From positions 52,192,409 through 52,256,408 of the forward strand of contig NC_060065.1 of the NCBI RefSeq assembly GCF_020283565.1: a DNA stretch of 64,000 nucleotides, in the 5' to 3' direction. This DNA comes from Trifolium pratense. Its lineage: Eukaryota > Streptophyta > Magnoliopsida > Fabales > Fabaceae. A program made the position numbers and the translations under genes. Below are positions 1 to 12,159 of the stretch, piece by piece. Numbering within the stretch: the stretch's first letter is position 1; each line of letters starts with the position of its first letter. The notes below the pieces were generated by a model. The model was not told the DNA's origin, did no database searches, and worked only from the letters and a program-made list of their open reading frames with translations.

Positions 1-1102
1 ACGGACAATGTGTGTCTAATTAAGATGGGCTGGGAGCCCAAACAACACAATGACAATCTATGGTGCAAGGTTCTACGTGGAAAATATGGAAGAGGACAGC
101 TTGAAGAAGGTAATGCCATAGCCAAGGTTTCAGATTCGTTTATTTGGAAAGGTGTGGTCTCTGCCTGGAATAACATTACTCGCTTTGAGGAGTAGTCACT
201 GGGAGCTGGAAATCTATAAATGTGTGACATGACAAATGGTTGGGAGATCAATTAGTCCTAGCTACTGATATGGGAAGCAATCCCGAGTCGATTAACAATT
301 GGTCCTTGACAGACTTAGTTGACGAAGCGGGACAATGGAAGATGGACAGTTTCAGCGAATTAGTTGGCCATGACATAGTGCAGAAGATTATGGCTATTCC
401 CCGCCGATGATAGAAGATGGTGATGATGTTCGAGTGTGGCCTGGAGACAAACATGGAAGATTTACAGTGTCAAGTGCATATTCAATGTTTCAAGGGCACC
501 ACAATTTGCTGTTTGATTCAATATGGAAATGTATTTGGAAACTGGATGCACCGGAGGGTATTGGATGTTTGCCTGGCAGCTGATGTATGGAAGGCTACCA
601 ACGAATAGTGTCTGCAGTACATGTATGTTGCTTTGCTGGGTGGTGTGGCTGGTTGTGGAGGTGCTTTTCGAGATTCTAATGGAGCTTGGAAAGGAGGTTT
701 TGCTAAAAATATTGGGACTGCCAGTGCTTATGTGGTGGAGCTGTGGGTGTGTATGAAGGACTGTGCTTAGCTCGACGGCAAGGCTTTAATAATATTCAAT
801 TACAAGTTGATTCCCTGGTGGTGGTTCTAGGTATAAAGGGTGAGCAAGTTGGAAGTGCTCGTGGACGTATTCTCCTAAATATAATTCGACAGCTGATGAA
901 TATGGATTGGAATGTTGGCATCTCTCATGTTTACCGTGAAGCAAACAACGTAGCTGATGCAATAGCTTCATTGAGACGCGCAATACAAGGTTTCTCTTAT
1001 TTTCAAACGCCTCCGGCGAGTTTAGAACGTTTGTGTTTAGATGATGTTATGACCTTGTAATCATTTTCTTTTGGGCTTTGCCCCTTCATTATGCAAAAAA
1101 AA
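1..1102 (+). mobile_element. Decayed non-LTR retrotransposon (LINE), 3' half
   Basis: This is the 3' end of a plant LINE, broken by frameshifts and stops. Near 10-195 the reading frame resembles the region after reverse transcriptase (LWCKVLRGKYG motif). At about 430-620 fragments of the zinc-binding RVT region can be followed across frames. From about 650 to 1,058 there is an RNase H domain: a stretch resembling GGAFRDSNGAWKGGF, then VVELWGVYEGL with the Glu, LQVDS with an Asp, and a C-terminal HVYREANNVADAIA helix. The frame ends at the TAA near 1,060, followed by a short 3' UTR and an A-run at about 1,095-1,102. The element lies antisense to the NOT4 gene and its 5' part is outside the window. 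It is not expected to be active. The family is clear; the subfamily is not identified. Confidence 0.85.
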
Positions 1103-1309
1103 CTAAAGAGTTAAAGGTAGAACGAAAAGAAACATATACAGTTGAATAATTTTTCACAATGGGTTTCCCTGAAGTGTTATAACTTTGTAATCATTTTTTT
1201 TGGGATTTGCCCCTTCATTATGCAAAAAAAACTAAAGAGTTAAAGGTAGAACGAAAAGAAACACATACAGTTGAATAGTTTTTCACAATGGGTCTCCCTG
1301 AAGTGTTAC
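1051..1309. repeat. Tandem duplication, about 129-bp unit x 2
   Basis: Two adjacent copies (about 1,051-1,180 and 1,180-1,309) differ by only a few bases. Each unit contains a LINE 3' terminus ending in an A-run, plus about 80 bp that in the right-hand copy is the end of a NOT4 exon and its donor splice site. The duplication therefore happened after the LINE inserted and copied part of the exon into the adjoining intron or flank. A short similarity (gttat) sits at both unit starts. Confidence 0.85.
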
Positions 1310-4300
1310 TTGTGCAATCATCCAACGGAGGAGGCAATACATTCCCTGCCCGCCGTTCCATGTTGGTTGCAGCACCAGTAATTTGCTGAACATGACTTCT
1401 TAAAAACAAAAACAAAAAAAAAACAAGTGACGAAACCATTATAAGCACAAATTAGGGTAACAGTAACACGATTTATACAATGTGAACCCATCTTAATTCA
1501 TTTAAAAAATAGATGATGTCATTAATTAGCTATTGAAAAATAGCTCATGTTTGCAAGTTGCCCTTAAAAAACCATCCCTTTTATGACCAGTCATCAGGTT
1601 CAGATTCCAAACAATTAACTATAGTCAACATGATATTCACAAAGTGAAAAATTCAGCTATCCTCAAATAGTTTAGCATCACAAAAAGGTAAGGTAGATCC
1701 ATGATTGTTGGCTAAAAACTACTAAATGCTGATGTGAAATGATTACATGACAAGGGCCATGAACCAATTGCAACATGAATTTATTTTCAAACCAAATCAT
1801 AATATACTTCGCATCGAAATTCATTTAATTTACCTAGTGTATGCTGAAACTACTTCATCTTTTGTGAAACTGTCTTCTTGAGAGCCAACCTCATGAAGAT
1901 ATACACAATCTGGATTGCTGCAAGGCTGTCCAAGATTTATCCAAAATTAAAAGCTAAACTAGACAAGGAAAAGATAAAAATCTATATAGGATTCAGTAGT
2001 TTTCAAACCATGTTTCTGAGCCATGCATGGCAATATTTAGTTGTTCCGAAACAAGCCCTGAAATGTATAAACCAATAACATAAGGAACTGATACGCAAGA
2101 ACCAGATATCAATCATCCCATATGTAGTAAAAGGCCTCAGCAAATGCAAACATCGATACCTTAATGGTTTACCCTCCAAAACAAATCCATGTACATTTTT
2201 AATACATCGAATTGCTTCTTCTTCCTTTGAATAAGTAATATATCTGAAACAAAAATATCCTTCCTTTAGGAGCTGCAACTTTTAATAAAGTTATGATGGA
2301 TGAAAATGCTATGATATGTTAATGGTCACCAAGACCAGATATAATTACAAAAACAGTTTTCAGAGAGACAATTGGGTAGCTCCCACAGTGAAAATCATGT
2401 CCGAATTGTGGTTCAAATGTGTGTGGAGAAGACCCATACAAGCACTTGTATGGAGGATAGTCTAATAGAGCGAGAACAAGAAAAACTATAGGTGAAACTA
2501 TTAAGAGAGATTTAGAGTTGAGCAATCAATTCATGAATTTAAATCGTGACAGGGAATTATGATGTAAATCCATGTAGATTCACCGTCAGTAATTTCTAAT
2601 CCTTAAATTAGTTTTTGACTTTTTGAAGGTTAATGGATGCAAATCCTTCAATATTGAAACCTGCAGTAAGTTTAGATATGGGCACTCTAAATAGATTTAG
2701 TATATTCCTTCCAAACAATTTAATAGATTTAGTGTAATCCTTCTGAAGTAGTAAGTTTAGTAATCACTAATGAGAAGTCATTTATTTTAACAAAACAATT
2801 AAATAATTTTCAAATAATTTGATTAATAGACTAAGTATATTATACTCCCCTGTCTCCTATTGCTACATTTACAGAAGCAATTTTCTAAAAAGATTGTCAC
2901 TTTCAATTTTCAATGCAATTTTAATTAAAAAGGTTCAATTGTATCATCTAATCTAATTAATACTATATGCATCACTCTTAAGTTATTATTTTTCACTTTG
3001 AATACTTGATAATGAAAATACATCAATTAAGGATAGTATATAGTAAAGTCGTCATTATCTTTCTTTAATTTATCATATGTAGTATTCATTAATTCTTCTC
3101 TCCCTTACGACATCTTTTGCTAATTGTTGGTACTACGATCTGGATTTTCTTTTTTCTTTCTTACAATATCTGCCAACATGCAGATGCTTTGTTCAAATAT
3201 ACATGATTGGAACAAACAAAAAGATCATGGTGGCAACAGTTGATATAGCTTAGGTTTATGTTATGCACTGATGTATGATCTAATCAGCACAAGACCGTCC
3301 TAAGCACAACTACGATCTGGAGAACTAGTTTGTAAGTGATCCACTGACTTGGTATACTGATTGAGTCGCTAGGTCCGAGTCTGCTAACATTATCTACTAG
3401 ATTATGGTGGGTTTTAGAGAGGTTTAAACAATGAATTTGACAACCAATAGAGTAGCGCCACAAACTTTCAGGAATGGCACAGAGCCACTCTGCTATGCAC
3501 ACTACAGTGGCTGCCATGGCTGTTATGACAATCATGCAAATACCAGTATACCACCAGTATACCACTAACGAAGAAAAGCTATACCACTAACAAAGAAAAG
3601 CTAAGCCACAAATTTGAATAGAACACAAACTTACACACTACATGTATTGTTTGGAAACTGCTGAACAACACCAGCTGCCGTCCGAGACATTGACACTTTT
3701 AAGACCTTCCCATACTGACCAAAATACTCTCGCTGCTGGAGAAGCTGCATGAATGTCAATAAAAATTTAAAATCTTCCACGGAGAACAAGGGAAAGAAAT
3801 TGAAAGGCATGCATGGGAGGATAAAATTTTCTGTTGTTTTTTAACTAAACAAATGCACAAGATGACAACTATTGGAAGAATATGCAGTCAAAATGTTACA
3901 TCTTCATCAGACAGATCGAGAGGCAATCCCACTATGTAAACAAGATTCCGCCGAATAACTCGCACATTGCTGAGCTGCTTTCGTCCTTCAGATGTTTTAG
4001 ACTTCGCTTTCTGGCTCTTCATCTTTCTTTCCATGTGAACTTCAGCCACCAATCTAAGCAAAGATATTATCAGCAAATGAAAATTACAAAAAAGCCCAAG
4101 CATAGAAGCATTTAAAAAAAAGCTTCTAATTAGCAAGATATGAGAAACTGATAGTGTGGGGAACTGTTTAGCTGTCATTTTATACTTTCAATTTTAATCA
4201 CAAAAATAACACCATGTTTTCCCTTTGTTTCCGGCTATCAAAGTTTTGAACAGATAATAGTCTAAACCATCTTTGAAAACATAAAACAAATAAAAAACAA

Positions 4301-6127
4301 GATGACATTTATGCAATTAAAAATGAAAGGAAATAAATTAAAACAAAATGTCTTATAAAACCAAACAGGCCCATAATAACTGAGATCTACCTTGTTCTAT
4401 CTGCAACATCAAAAGAACAACTTAAGAGTTCCAAATCATAATACACACATAACTTACTTAAAAAGTTGATATGATACGAGAATAAGAGATACTTATACAT
4501 ATGCATGCATGCATGCATAGTTAAAAAGGGGGGGGAAGGGGATGTGGAAACAATAAACATTTCAAGTCTACAGAAATGTACTGTTAAAAGAATAACCTCT
4601 CACAGTTTGCAGCCATCCCGACAATCTTTTCCTTATCGTAAGCAGAACGACATGCAGGGCACCGTCCCTCTGTGGCGTCCTTCTCAGCCATGTCCATTAT
4701 GTGATGCCAACACCAGACACAAATCTACAGACAATTAAAGATACAATTGGCATTCATCATTGTTTGTGTTCGTGATTATAGAAAACAAGCATGTCTCGGG
4801 TAAATAAAAAACACAAAAAACTGCCCCTGTATCTTAAATACATATTGATTTACAACAAAATATAGCAAGTAGCCCTTTATTCTAATCAGTAAAAGATCTA
4901 ACTTATACCAAATAGTTTATAGAGTAACCACAGTATTCACTTCAGAAGTAATAATCAATAAGACACTATATTTTATTCAATAATAAACCCCACCTTGCAC
5001 GATCACATGCTGCATAAAATAGACTAAGAATAAAAATTGACAGGGTGGGATGAATAGTTTTTTTTATATGCTAAATATTTTATTAGATCACCAAAATATT
5101 TGCACAATGAGTGCCTCATCAATAACAGACAACAACAGAGAAAATCGCACTGCCTGAAACAGCGAGAAAATGAAAAACGTCACACTCAGCCAACTTAAAA
5201 AACAGCAAAGCCAGAAACTACAACCCAGGACACATGATAGATCCCATTCCACCACTAATTATTTCACAACCAAGTAACCCCGAAACATCCTATGGGATTA
5301 TTGAACCACAATGAACCTGGGTATATGAATCCAGGCAATTTTGCGGCTTGCAGGACACATGATAGATCCCGTCCCACCACTACTTATTTCACAACCAAGT
5401 AACTCCCAAACATCCTATGGGATTATTGAACAACAATGGGTATATGAGAATCGGGCCAACTTTGCGGCTTGCGCTTTAGCCAACTTCAAGGTTTCAGCAG
5501 GGCCACCTCTAGGATCCTATGACCAACCAGTTCGACAGACAACAATATCTTTTACTTATTTCACAACCAAGTAACTCCCAAAGATCCTATGGGATTATTG
5601 AACAACAATGGGTATATGAGAATCGGGCCAACTTTGCGGCTTGCGCTTTAGCCAACTTCAAGGTTTCAGCAGGGCCACCTCTAGGATCCTATGACCAACA
5701 AGTTCGACAGACAACAATATCTTTTACTTATTTCACAACCAAGTAACTCCCAAAGATCCTATGGGATTATTGAACAACAATGGGTATATGAGAATCGGGC
5801 CAACTTTGCGGCTTGCGCTTTAGCCAACTTCAAGGGTTCAGCAGGGCCAACTATCAATGGATGAATAGTAGGCATTGAAGATTACCGAATGTTAAAAGAT
5901 CAGATTAAAAAAATCATAGACCAAAAAACCAAGTGGCCCAATTGCTAAAGAAATTTAATTAACCTTCAAAAACACACATCATCAAACAGATCATATAAAA
6001 ACCTTTAGATTATTGCCCAATAAATGAAACAAACCTGGTAGCCACATTTGCATGGTCTCAATTGCTGATCTGTCAGATCCATCTCTTCTGCACAGAGAGG
6101 ACAAGTCCTTTCTCCTTCATCACTCAT
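1268..6127 (-). CDS. NOT4: CCR4-NOT transcription complex subunit 4 (NOT4-like), 5' portion
   Basis: E3 ubiquitin ligase-like subunit of the CCR4-NOT mRNA decay complex. Coding exons that join in phase: 6035-6127, 4597-4724, 3900-4053, 3635-3744, 2160-2243, 2009-2057, 1834-1925 and 1268-1398, giving about 280 residues. Exons 1-2 carry the C4C4 RING typical of NOT4 (CPLC, CKCGYQIC, CVWC, CPAC). Exons 3-6 encode a basic coiled stretch and the RRM (RRNLVYIVGLPLDL, KVLKVSMSRT, YITYSKEEEAIRCI, GFVLEGKPLRACFGTTKYC). Exon 7 gives the CCCH-like NPDCVYLHE segment, and exon 8 gives QQITGAATNMERR and LPPPLDD. The start is the ATG of MSDEGERTCPLC. Plant NOT4 proteins are much longer, so the low-complexity C-terminal part is missing. 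It lies left of the window or was cut off by the LINE and duplication at 1-1,309. The end of the last exon at 1,268 is a best guess. Confidence 0.88.
5228..5860. repeat. Intronic tandem repeat, 172-bp unit (plus a 125-bp partial unit)
   Basis: In NOT4 intron 1 a near-identical 172-bp unit recurs, with the same word starting at 5,382, 5,554 and 5,726. An older, diverged partial unit begins at 5,228 and repeats its first segment at 5,353 (125-bp offset). Because 172 is not a multiple of three, the two short ORFs here are repeat artefacts. The copies are almost identical, which suggests recent amplification. Confidence 0.9.
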
Positions 6128-6582
6128 GATTGCTCTGGATAAAAATTCAGTAGAACAAAAACACACACCATCATTGTTGAGAAAATATTGTGGGCAAGGG
6201 GACATTATAAACAATATAAACCACAAACTTTATCCTGATGTTATTGCTTCTATGTTTTGGATTAAAAACAAAAGTAAACATAAAATTCCAACAATCGATG
6301 AACCGACAATAAAGTTTTGCCAAGGAACTCAACAACAACGGCCTTTAAAAATCACACTATGTCACTTAATAAAAATCATAGATTAGATGCAAAACAACGG
6401 CCTCAGCTAAGTAAATTACAGCTTAATTCCATACAATTACACTTACACTAAGAAATTATATTAAAATTAATAAATAGATTACAGTAAGCCACGTAAATAG
6501 ATCAACATAACACTAATCAGAGCATAAAATTCCACAAAAAAAAAATTGGGAATCAAATTTAAACTATCGAAGACTAACAAAA

Positions 6583-6892
6583 TCGAAATCCAACAGAATC
6601 CAACAGAAAACGCATGATTGTGAATTGAACAATTAAATTAACAGTAAAAGAAGCTTCGAATACCTAATCCTAATTGTTCAAGAATCAAGACTAACAAAAT
6701 TGAAATCCAACAGAATCCAATAAAAAACACATGATTGTGAATTGAACAATTAAATTAACAGTAAAAGAAGCTTCGAATACCTAATCCTAATTGTTCAAGA
6801 ATCAAGACAAACAAAATCGAAATCCAAAAGAATCCAATAGAAAACGCATGATTGTGAATTGAAGAATTAAATTAACAGTAAAAGAAACTGAA
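6583..6892. repeat. Tandem repeat, 117-bp unit, about 2.6 copies
   Basis: The same word (gcatgattgtgaattgaa, with one variant) starts at about 6,611, 6,728 and 6,845, an exact 117-bp period. The array sits in the presumed 5'-UTR intron of NOT4, between the non-coding first exon near 7,022-7,110 and the ATG exon. Confidence 0.88.
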
Positions 6893-7021
6893 TTACGAAC
6901 AATAACAATAATCGATGAAATCAAAATCGATAAAATAAAAAATCGACGAATGAATTAGAGATCTATAAGATTAAAATTGAATCTGAAAATTAGGGTTATG
7001 GATTGGAAGTGAAAGACTTAC

Positions 7022-7110
7022 AGTGGTGAGATCGGGAAGAATACGAAACTGTGAGGATGAGATTGTTCGAGAAAGCGCGATTACGAAAACACGAGCAAAG
7101 GGTAAGAAGA
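7022..7110 (-). other. Probable non-coding first exon (5' UTR) of NOT4
   Basis: A strong donor (GTAAGTC on the minus strand, 7,016-7,021) follows a short, less AT-rich stretch. Upstream on the minus strand (about 7,140-7,175 in + coordinates) is a long CT-rich tract typical of plant core promoters. An acceptor just before the ATG exon (CCAG at 6,135-6,138) would join it. The 5' boundary is a guess. Confidence 0.5.
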
Positions 7111-7179
7111 GGCAATGAAATGAAGGAGGTGGCTTTTTAAAAGAGAGAGAGAGAAGAGAAGAGAAGAGAGAAGGCTTTG

Positions 7180-8890
7180 TTTGGATGCAACTTTTTTGGC
7201 TGCTGCTTCTCCCTCTCTAAACGTCGTTTTCAATCTAATTTCGCTTAATGGCCTTACGTTTTTATTTAATTATTACTGCCACTACCCTTTTTATTCTTCT
7301 CCCTTTGACTCTATTTAATTTTATTTTATTTTTGACAACTTTTATTTCGTTTTTTAATTATGACCTTCTATTCTTACTTTTTTTTTTCCTTTTTTACTTT
7401 TTCTTTCCTTTGAAATTTTTTTTTTGACAGCTTTTTTTTTTTATTATGACCTTCTATTTTTATTTTTTTTACTTTATTTCTTTGACTTTATTAAATTAAT
7501 TAAAAAAATTGGTACAAATCAAATAAATTATTTTAATTAATAGATATACATTCTGGTCAAAAGAAATTATTTTAATTAATAGTATTTTAAAATTTTTTTA
7601 CTTTTAAAAGAAAAAAAAAACACGTTTGTTTGTCTCGTCTTGGTACGGTGTTTGTTTTTTGTTCAAATTTGCAGGTTTGTTTCGATCCAAATTCAGTACA
7701 GATTCAATGACATTAGCATCATCAACGTTGCAGATCCGGATACATGATTATTTGAAGGTTGTCAAATCAATTGTAGGCTTTGCCAAAGAAATTAACCCGT
7801 TTTATGTTTTTAACTCGGATGTTGGGAGTCTGTTTACAGATCCATCCATATTATTTTCAGCAAAATTGAATATGTAATAATTTTGATTGATGTATTCCTA
7901 TGAATTTGAATAAATGAATATTGTTGTTTTTTGGTAAAAAAAAACACGTTTAGTTTTTTTTCCTTATTAAGTGTTTTTCCATTAATAAAAAAAAATGTGC
8001 CAATTTTTATAAAATTATAAAATTCTTTCCTTTCACACTTAGGCCCTCATGTTTATCACAACAACAAAAAATCTCTCCTTTTATAATTAAGGATTTAGAT
8101 TTAACACATTAGTCAATGAATATAATGTATTTAGTCTATATTAAAGACTTTATTCTTTTGACCAAAAAAAAAACTTTATTCAATTAATTTGAAAAAAATA
8201 ATCTAAAAAAGACCTCATAATCATGGATAGAAGGAGTATTTATATTATTATTTTAAGAATTAGATAAGTTTTTTTTTACTAAAAATAAATAGTATTCATT
8301 CAAATTGTTATAGTACGACAATACAAATTCAGAATTTCTAAAAACAAAAAGTATGAATCTGCCACATACTCTTTGATTTTTTTATGGTACAAAAAATATA
8401 AAAAATTTCAGCAAGTTTCAGTCTCTCAAATATCTTTCGTAACAACTTTTTATTCCTACTTTGAAATCAACTCATGTATCGTTTTTAATTTTTTTCCGCA
8501 CTCATGTTTAATACATTATATAAATCTTTCTTGCAATTTAATTTTTTTAACAAGTGATGAATTAAATATGCATTTTTAAACTTTTGACACTACAAATTTT
8601 ATATTTAATTAATCTTTTATTAAAATATTCTAAATTTTGGTAAAAAAATACGTATAATATTATAAACATAAACACAAAAACTCATTGTAAAATGTGAGAG
8701 TACACATGAGTGGACTTCAAATTTGTGTCCAAAAATGAAATTTGAAATATTTAAAGAGATCAAAATTTGTTAAAAATGTTTTAGAGACTAAAAACAAAAT
8801 TTGAGATATTTATAAAGATAAAAAATTTATTTAACCCTTTGTATAATTTTTTTTATTTAACCGTTATGTTTTATCTACAAAAATTATTAT
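7180..8890. other. Gene-free AT-rich intergenic DNA
   Basis: Upstream side of NOT4. It is T-rich and A-rich with poly-T runs. An 83-codon frame at 7,626-7,877 has no recognisable family or flanking gene signals. A diverged hairpin resembling a small MITE is possible near 8,090-8,240 (it ends in a gaaggagta-type terminus). Nothing else is supported. Confidence 0.6.
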
Positions 8891-8892
8891 AT

Positions 8893-8970
8893 TTCGGAAA
8901 GAGACTGAAACCACTTGATGCCAGAACTGATTTTTGAATCAGATTAGGTGGTTCAGTGGACCGGATATTG
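8893..8970 (+). mobile_element. 3' fragment of a SINE (family 2)
   Basis: Contains gactgaaaccacttgatgcc and the following agaactgat...aggtggt stretch. These match the 3' body of the better-preserved family-2 SINE at 55,361-55,524. The tRNA-like head is absent. Confidence 0.6.
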
Positions 8971-9021
8971 CGATGAAAAAAATATATTATATTTTGTTTT
9001 GTAGAAATGTAAATTAAAATT

Positions 9022-9154
9022 GTCCTCGTGAGTTTAACTCAGTTGGTAGGGACATCGCACTATATATGCAGGAGTCTGGGTTCGAATCTGGGACACTCCA
9101 CGTATTCACCTTTAAGGTGAATTTTCTAGCCACCAGAATACTTGACAAAAAAAA
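9022..9154 (+). mobile_element. tRNA-derived SINE (family 1), complete with target-site duplication
   Basis: RNA polymerase III promoter boxes are visible: an A-box-like TTAACTCAGTTGGTAGGG and a B-box GGGTTCGAATC. A body with ttcacctttaaggtgaattt and an A-rich tail follow. A perfect 18-bp duplication (gaaatgtaaattaaaatt) flanks the element at 9,004-9,021 and 9,155-9,172, which proves retroposition and suggests a young copy. Confidence 0.92.
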
Positions 9155-10141
9155 GAAATGTAAATTAAAATTAACCACATAAAAGAACCTGTGTGAAGCA
9201 ACAATTCTATGTAACATCAATGTTGAAATTAAATTAAACCACTAAATTGACAGCACCTGTGTGAAGTCAAAGAGCCAGTAACTACTTATCAAACAAAATT
9301 GAAGACACTTGAATCAACAAATCTAAATCATGTCAGGGCTGCATCTCATACTACAAACAGCACAAGGGAAGCCAGCTAGCTTGGACTTAGTTAAAAATGG
9401 AACGTTGTTTACTGCATTTTTTACGTTGTTAGCTAAAAATCCATGCCAAATGTAGTAATGGCTGAATGTATTTTTAGCATGACACTATGCAAGATAGTTT
9501 CCCATATAAAAACAATTTGGATGAATCCCCGTGAGGCGATACTCCAACTGAATAATAATCAATCACTAGTCACTTGATTGACATCAACATGTGATCCTCC
9601 CAAAAAGCCTCCAGCTAGAACTTTATAACTCATAAATTGTTAACTACTTGATAATTGCAGATTTTTCGACATAGATATCTCAAGTGCCAGGAGGCTTATC
9701 TATCACTAGAATGTCAAGTTGACCCCAGTCAACCCCCTTCATCATTTTCATTTGATACCTATGATCCATCATTAGAAATTCAAATAAAAATAAAATAAAA
9801 AAGTTGAAGTAGTGGCTGCTGCCTTACAAGAAGATTCATTCAATAAGAACTATTCTATAATTTGAATATGCATGCAAATTATATGGTCGAATTCTATAAT
9901 TTGAATGTGTAAAATTTAGAATTTTCATATGTGTATTGAGGGTGTTCGGGTTCAATAACTTGAAATCTCAAACAAACATTCGAGTTCTACGACTGTATCA
10001 AATTTTTTAGAATTTCAGGAGGTAAAAAAAACTAGGAGGCGTGAGAAGAAATAGCCTTAACACACTGCTTAACAAGCCCACTCAGCTAATAATGGGCTTG
10101 ATATTGTTATTGGGCTATTGAAGCCACTCAAACAACAACAA

Positions 10142-10392
10142 GAATTTTTCTCTCCCATCCCCGTGTTTATTTTCTACTCCATTTTTCCATTTTTGCCCTG
10201 TATAAAAAATTTGGAACGCGTTTTCCAAAGTTTTTCTAGTTCAAATTTCTAAAAAATTCGGAAAATACATTCCGAAAAAAAATTTCAAGGCAAAAAAAAA
10301 ATTCAGAAAACGCGTTTCGAAATATTTATCCAACGGTAAAAATGGAAACTTGGGGGTAGAAAAGAAACACGTGGGTGAGAAGAGAAAAATTC
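10142..10392. mobile_element. Mutator-like MITE (251 bp) with 9-bp duplication
   Basis: Terminal inverted repeats begin GAATTTTTCTCT and end AGAGAAAAATTC, continuing inward over about 50 bp (ccgtgtttattttctac / gtagaaaagaaacacg). The 9-bp duplication caacaacaa is exact at 10,133-10,141 and 10,393-10,401, which is the size expected for Mutator-like transposition. The interior is a hairpin with TTCCGAA-type words. A second copy is at 40,959-42,040. Confidence 0.88.
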
Positions 10393-10401
10393 CAACAACA
10401 A

Positions 10402-11840
10402 TTCCCTGTATTGTCCTATGCTGATTTTTACTATGTCCAAAATATTCTTGTTTTTGTTTTCTCTCACATTTTTTTAATTATCGTTGCTTATCTTCTTTTA
10501 TTATATATATAAAAGGTTCCATTTTTTTACCCAAAAGTAGATAGACGAAATTGTAAGGATGAAAACTCACACAAAGTGGAAGGGTTGGAGTTTGAAATCC
10601 TGTTATGACGTTCGATCTAGTAATTTCAATATTTTTGTCAATTAAATTAAGATTTGTGGGCAAAAAATTCCATTATTCGCATCTGAATAAATTTTATATT
10701 CTAAAGTGTTTTATTGGTTACTTGGTTGTATTGTTATGGACTTATGGTATCAGTTGGTTGAGTTGTTGCTGTTGAGGTCACTGGGGGATCTGGTGCAACA
10801 AAGGTTAGTCTTTAAATTTAAAGTATAAAAAATTAATTGTATGGGTGAAGAAATACTTTTTTTTTTATTGCTTAGAGTATAAATTTTGTTTTATATTCCA
10901 AAAAGAGATATTAATTTTGTTTTACTCTGTTGTTGTAAGTTACTATGATCATTTGAAGGATAATGACTTTGAGATTTGGCACCACAATGAGGCTTAGGGA
11001 TCAGGACATTAATTAATCAAATTGTGACTACAATTATTTGAGAAAATTTTCATATTTTATAGGGATCTTTATTTCTAAGGGCCGGGTGTACTGGATTGAA
11101 ATTTTACGAGACAATTTTCGTAAAAAAAAATCTTGATGATTTTTTTTTTTAAAAAAAAATAAAAATTGTAAGAACCAGTAATTTTTCTGTATCTATCATA
11201 TATATTGATATTGATGATCAAAAATGGAATCTAAATGGTCCGTTTGATCTGCAAAATATAAATACTGGACAGAACAGTACATGACAGTATAAGACAGAAC
11301 ATCACAAGACAAATGTTTAAGGTATTGAACAAACTTTGTGTTGTACGATGTTTGGTAGACAAAAGGTTATTTTGGTATTTTAGACAACTTGTGCTGAGGA
11401 CAAAAAGTTGTCTCGTGGTTCTGTGGGGGACAAGAATTTCAAGTTTTGTCCTGTCCCTTGGCCCCCAGTTTGTCCAGTACCAGGAACAGTTTTAAAATCA
11501 AACACAGTACAGCAGGAATTGTCCTGTTCAGTCCCTTATTTTTTAGCAGATCAAACGCATCCAAAAGGTAATATTGTTGTAATGTGTAGATGCCTTCATA
11601 TCATATAGAACAATGAGGGAGACATGTTAATCCACCATAACCATAGGAAAAATGAGTAACATTTTTTTCTTGTCATATCAAGCACCTCGTACAGGAAGCA
11701 AAGCATCAAAAGGATTGATGCAAATAAATGAAAAAGACCTGAACTTAACTACTAACCATTATTACTATTGAAATTTGACGTGATGCTTCACCATTGCTTT
11801 AATTGCAATCACGATATTCTACACACACACACAAAATAGT
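10402..11840. other. Gene-free intergenic DNA with a possible imperfect-palindrome element
   Basis: AT-rich, with no credible coding exons. Around 11,240-11,560 the words gacagaacagtac and cctgttcagtcc and related inverted words recur. This hints at a decayed hairpin transposon, but its ends were not defined. Confidence 0.5.
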
Positions 11841-11845
11841 TGTTT

Positions 11846-12152
11846 TTGTGTATGTTTGGTTTCAATTCTGGAGTAGCCAGAATTGATTCTGGACATGTAG
11901 AATGGATTCTGACTTGTTTGGTTACTCAAAAGTAGAATTGATTCTGCCTCCAGAATGGATTCTACTTGAAGCTAGAAATTGTAGCTTCTCATTTTAGAAT
12001 TGATTTTTACACTCAAATTCTTTGTTCAACTCACTTTTGTATGAATATATCCAAACATAAATCAATTCTATCAAACTCAATTCTATTAAAATCAATTATG
12101 TCAAACTCAATTCTGTCAAAATCAATTCTGTCCACCGCAAAACCAAACACAT
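11846..12152. mobile_element. MITE with GTATGTTTGGTTT-type ends and reiterated interior
   Basis: The left end (gtatgtttggttt) is matched in inverse orientation by aaaccaaacacatac at the right end. The interior repeats TCAATTCT / AGAATTGATTCTG words many times on both strands, forming an extended hairpin. The target duplication was not resolved. Confidence 0.7.
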
Positions 12153-12159
12153 ACTTTAT

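Noticed and set aside
4501..4518. atgcatgc simple repeat as a regulatory element
   Set aside because: A short RY-type microsatellite inside a NOT4 intron. No support for function.
5341..5746. Two similar 75-77-codon frames with a shared peptide
   Set aside because: They arise from the 172-bp non-coding tandem repeat in an intron. The unit is not a multiple of three, so the frame is not kept between copies.
7626..7877. 83-codon plus-strand frame
   Set aside because: No recognisable domain, no splice or promoter context, and AT-rich low-information peptide.
9022..9154. Functional tRNA gene
   Set aside because: A and B boxes are present, but there is no cloverleaf-compatible acceptor or anticodon stem. 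The A-tail and 18-bp duplication show a SINE.
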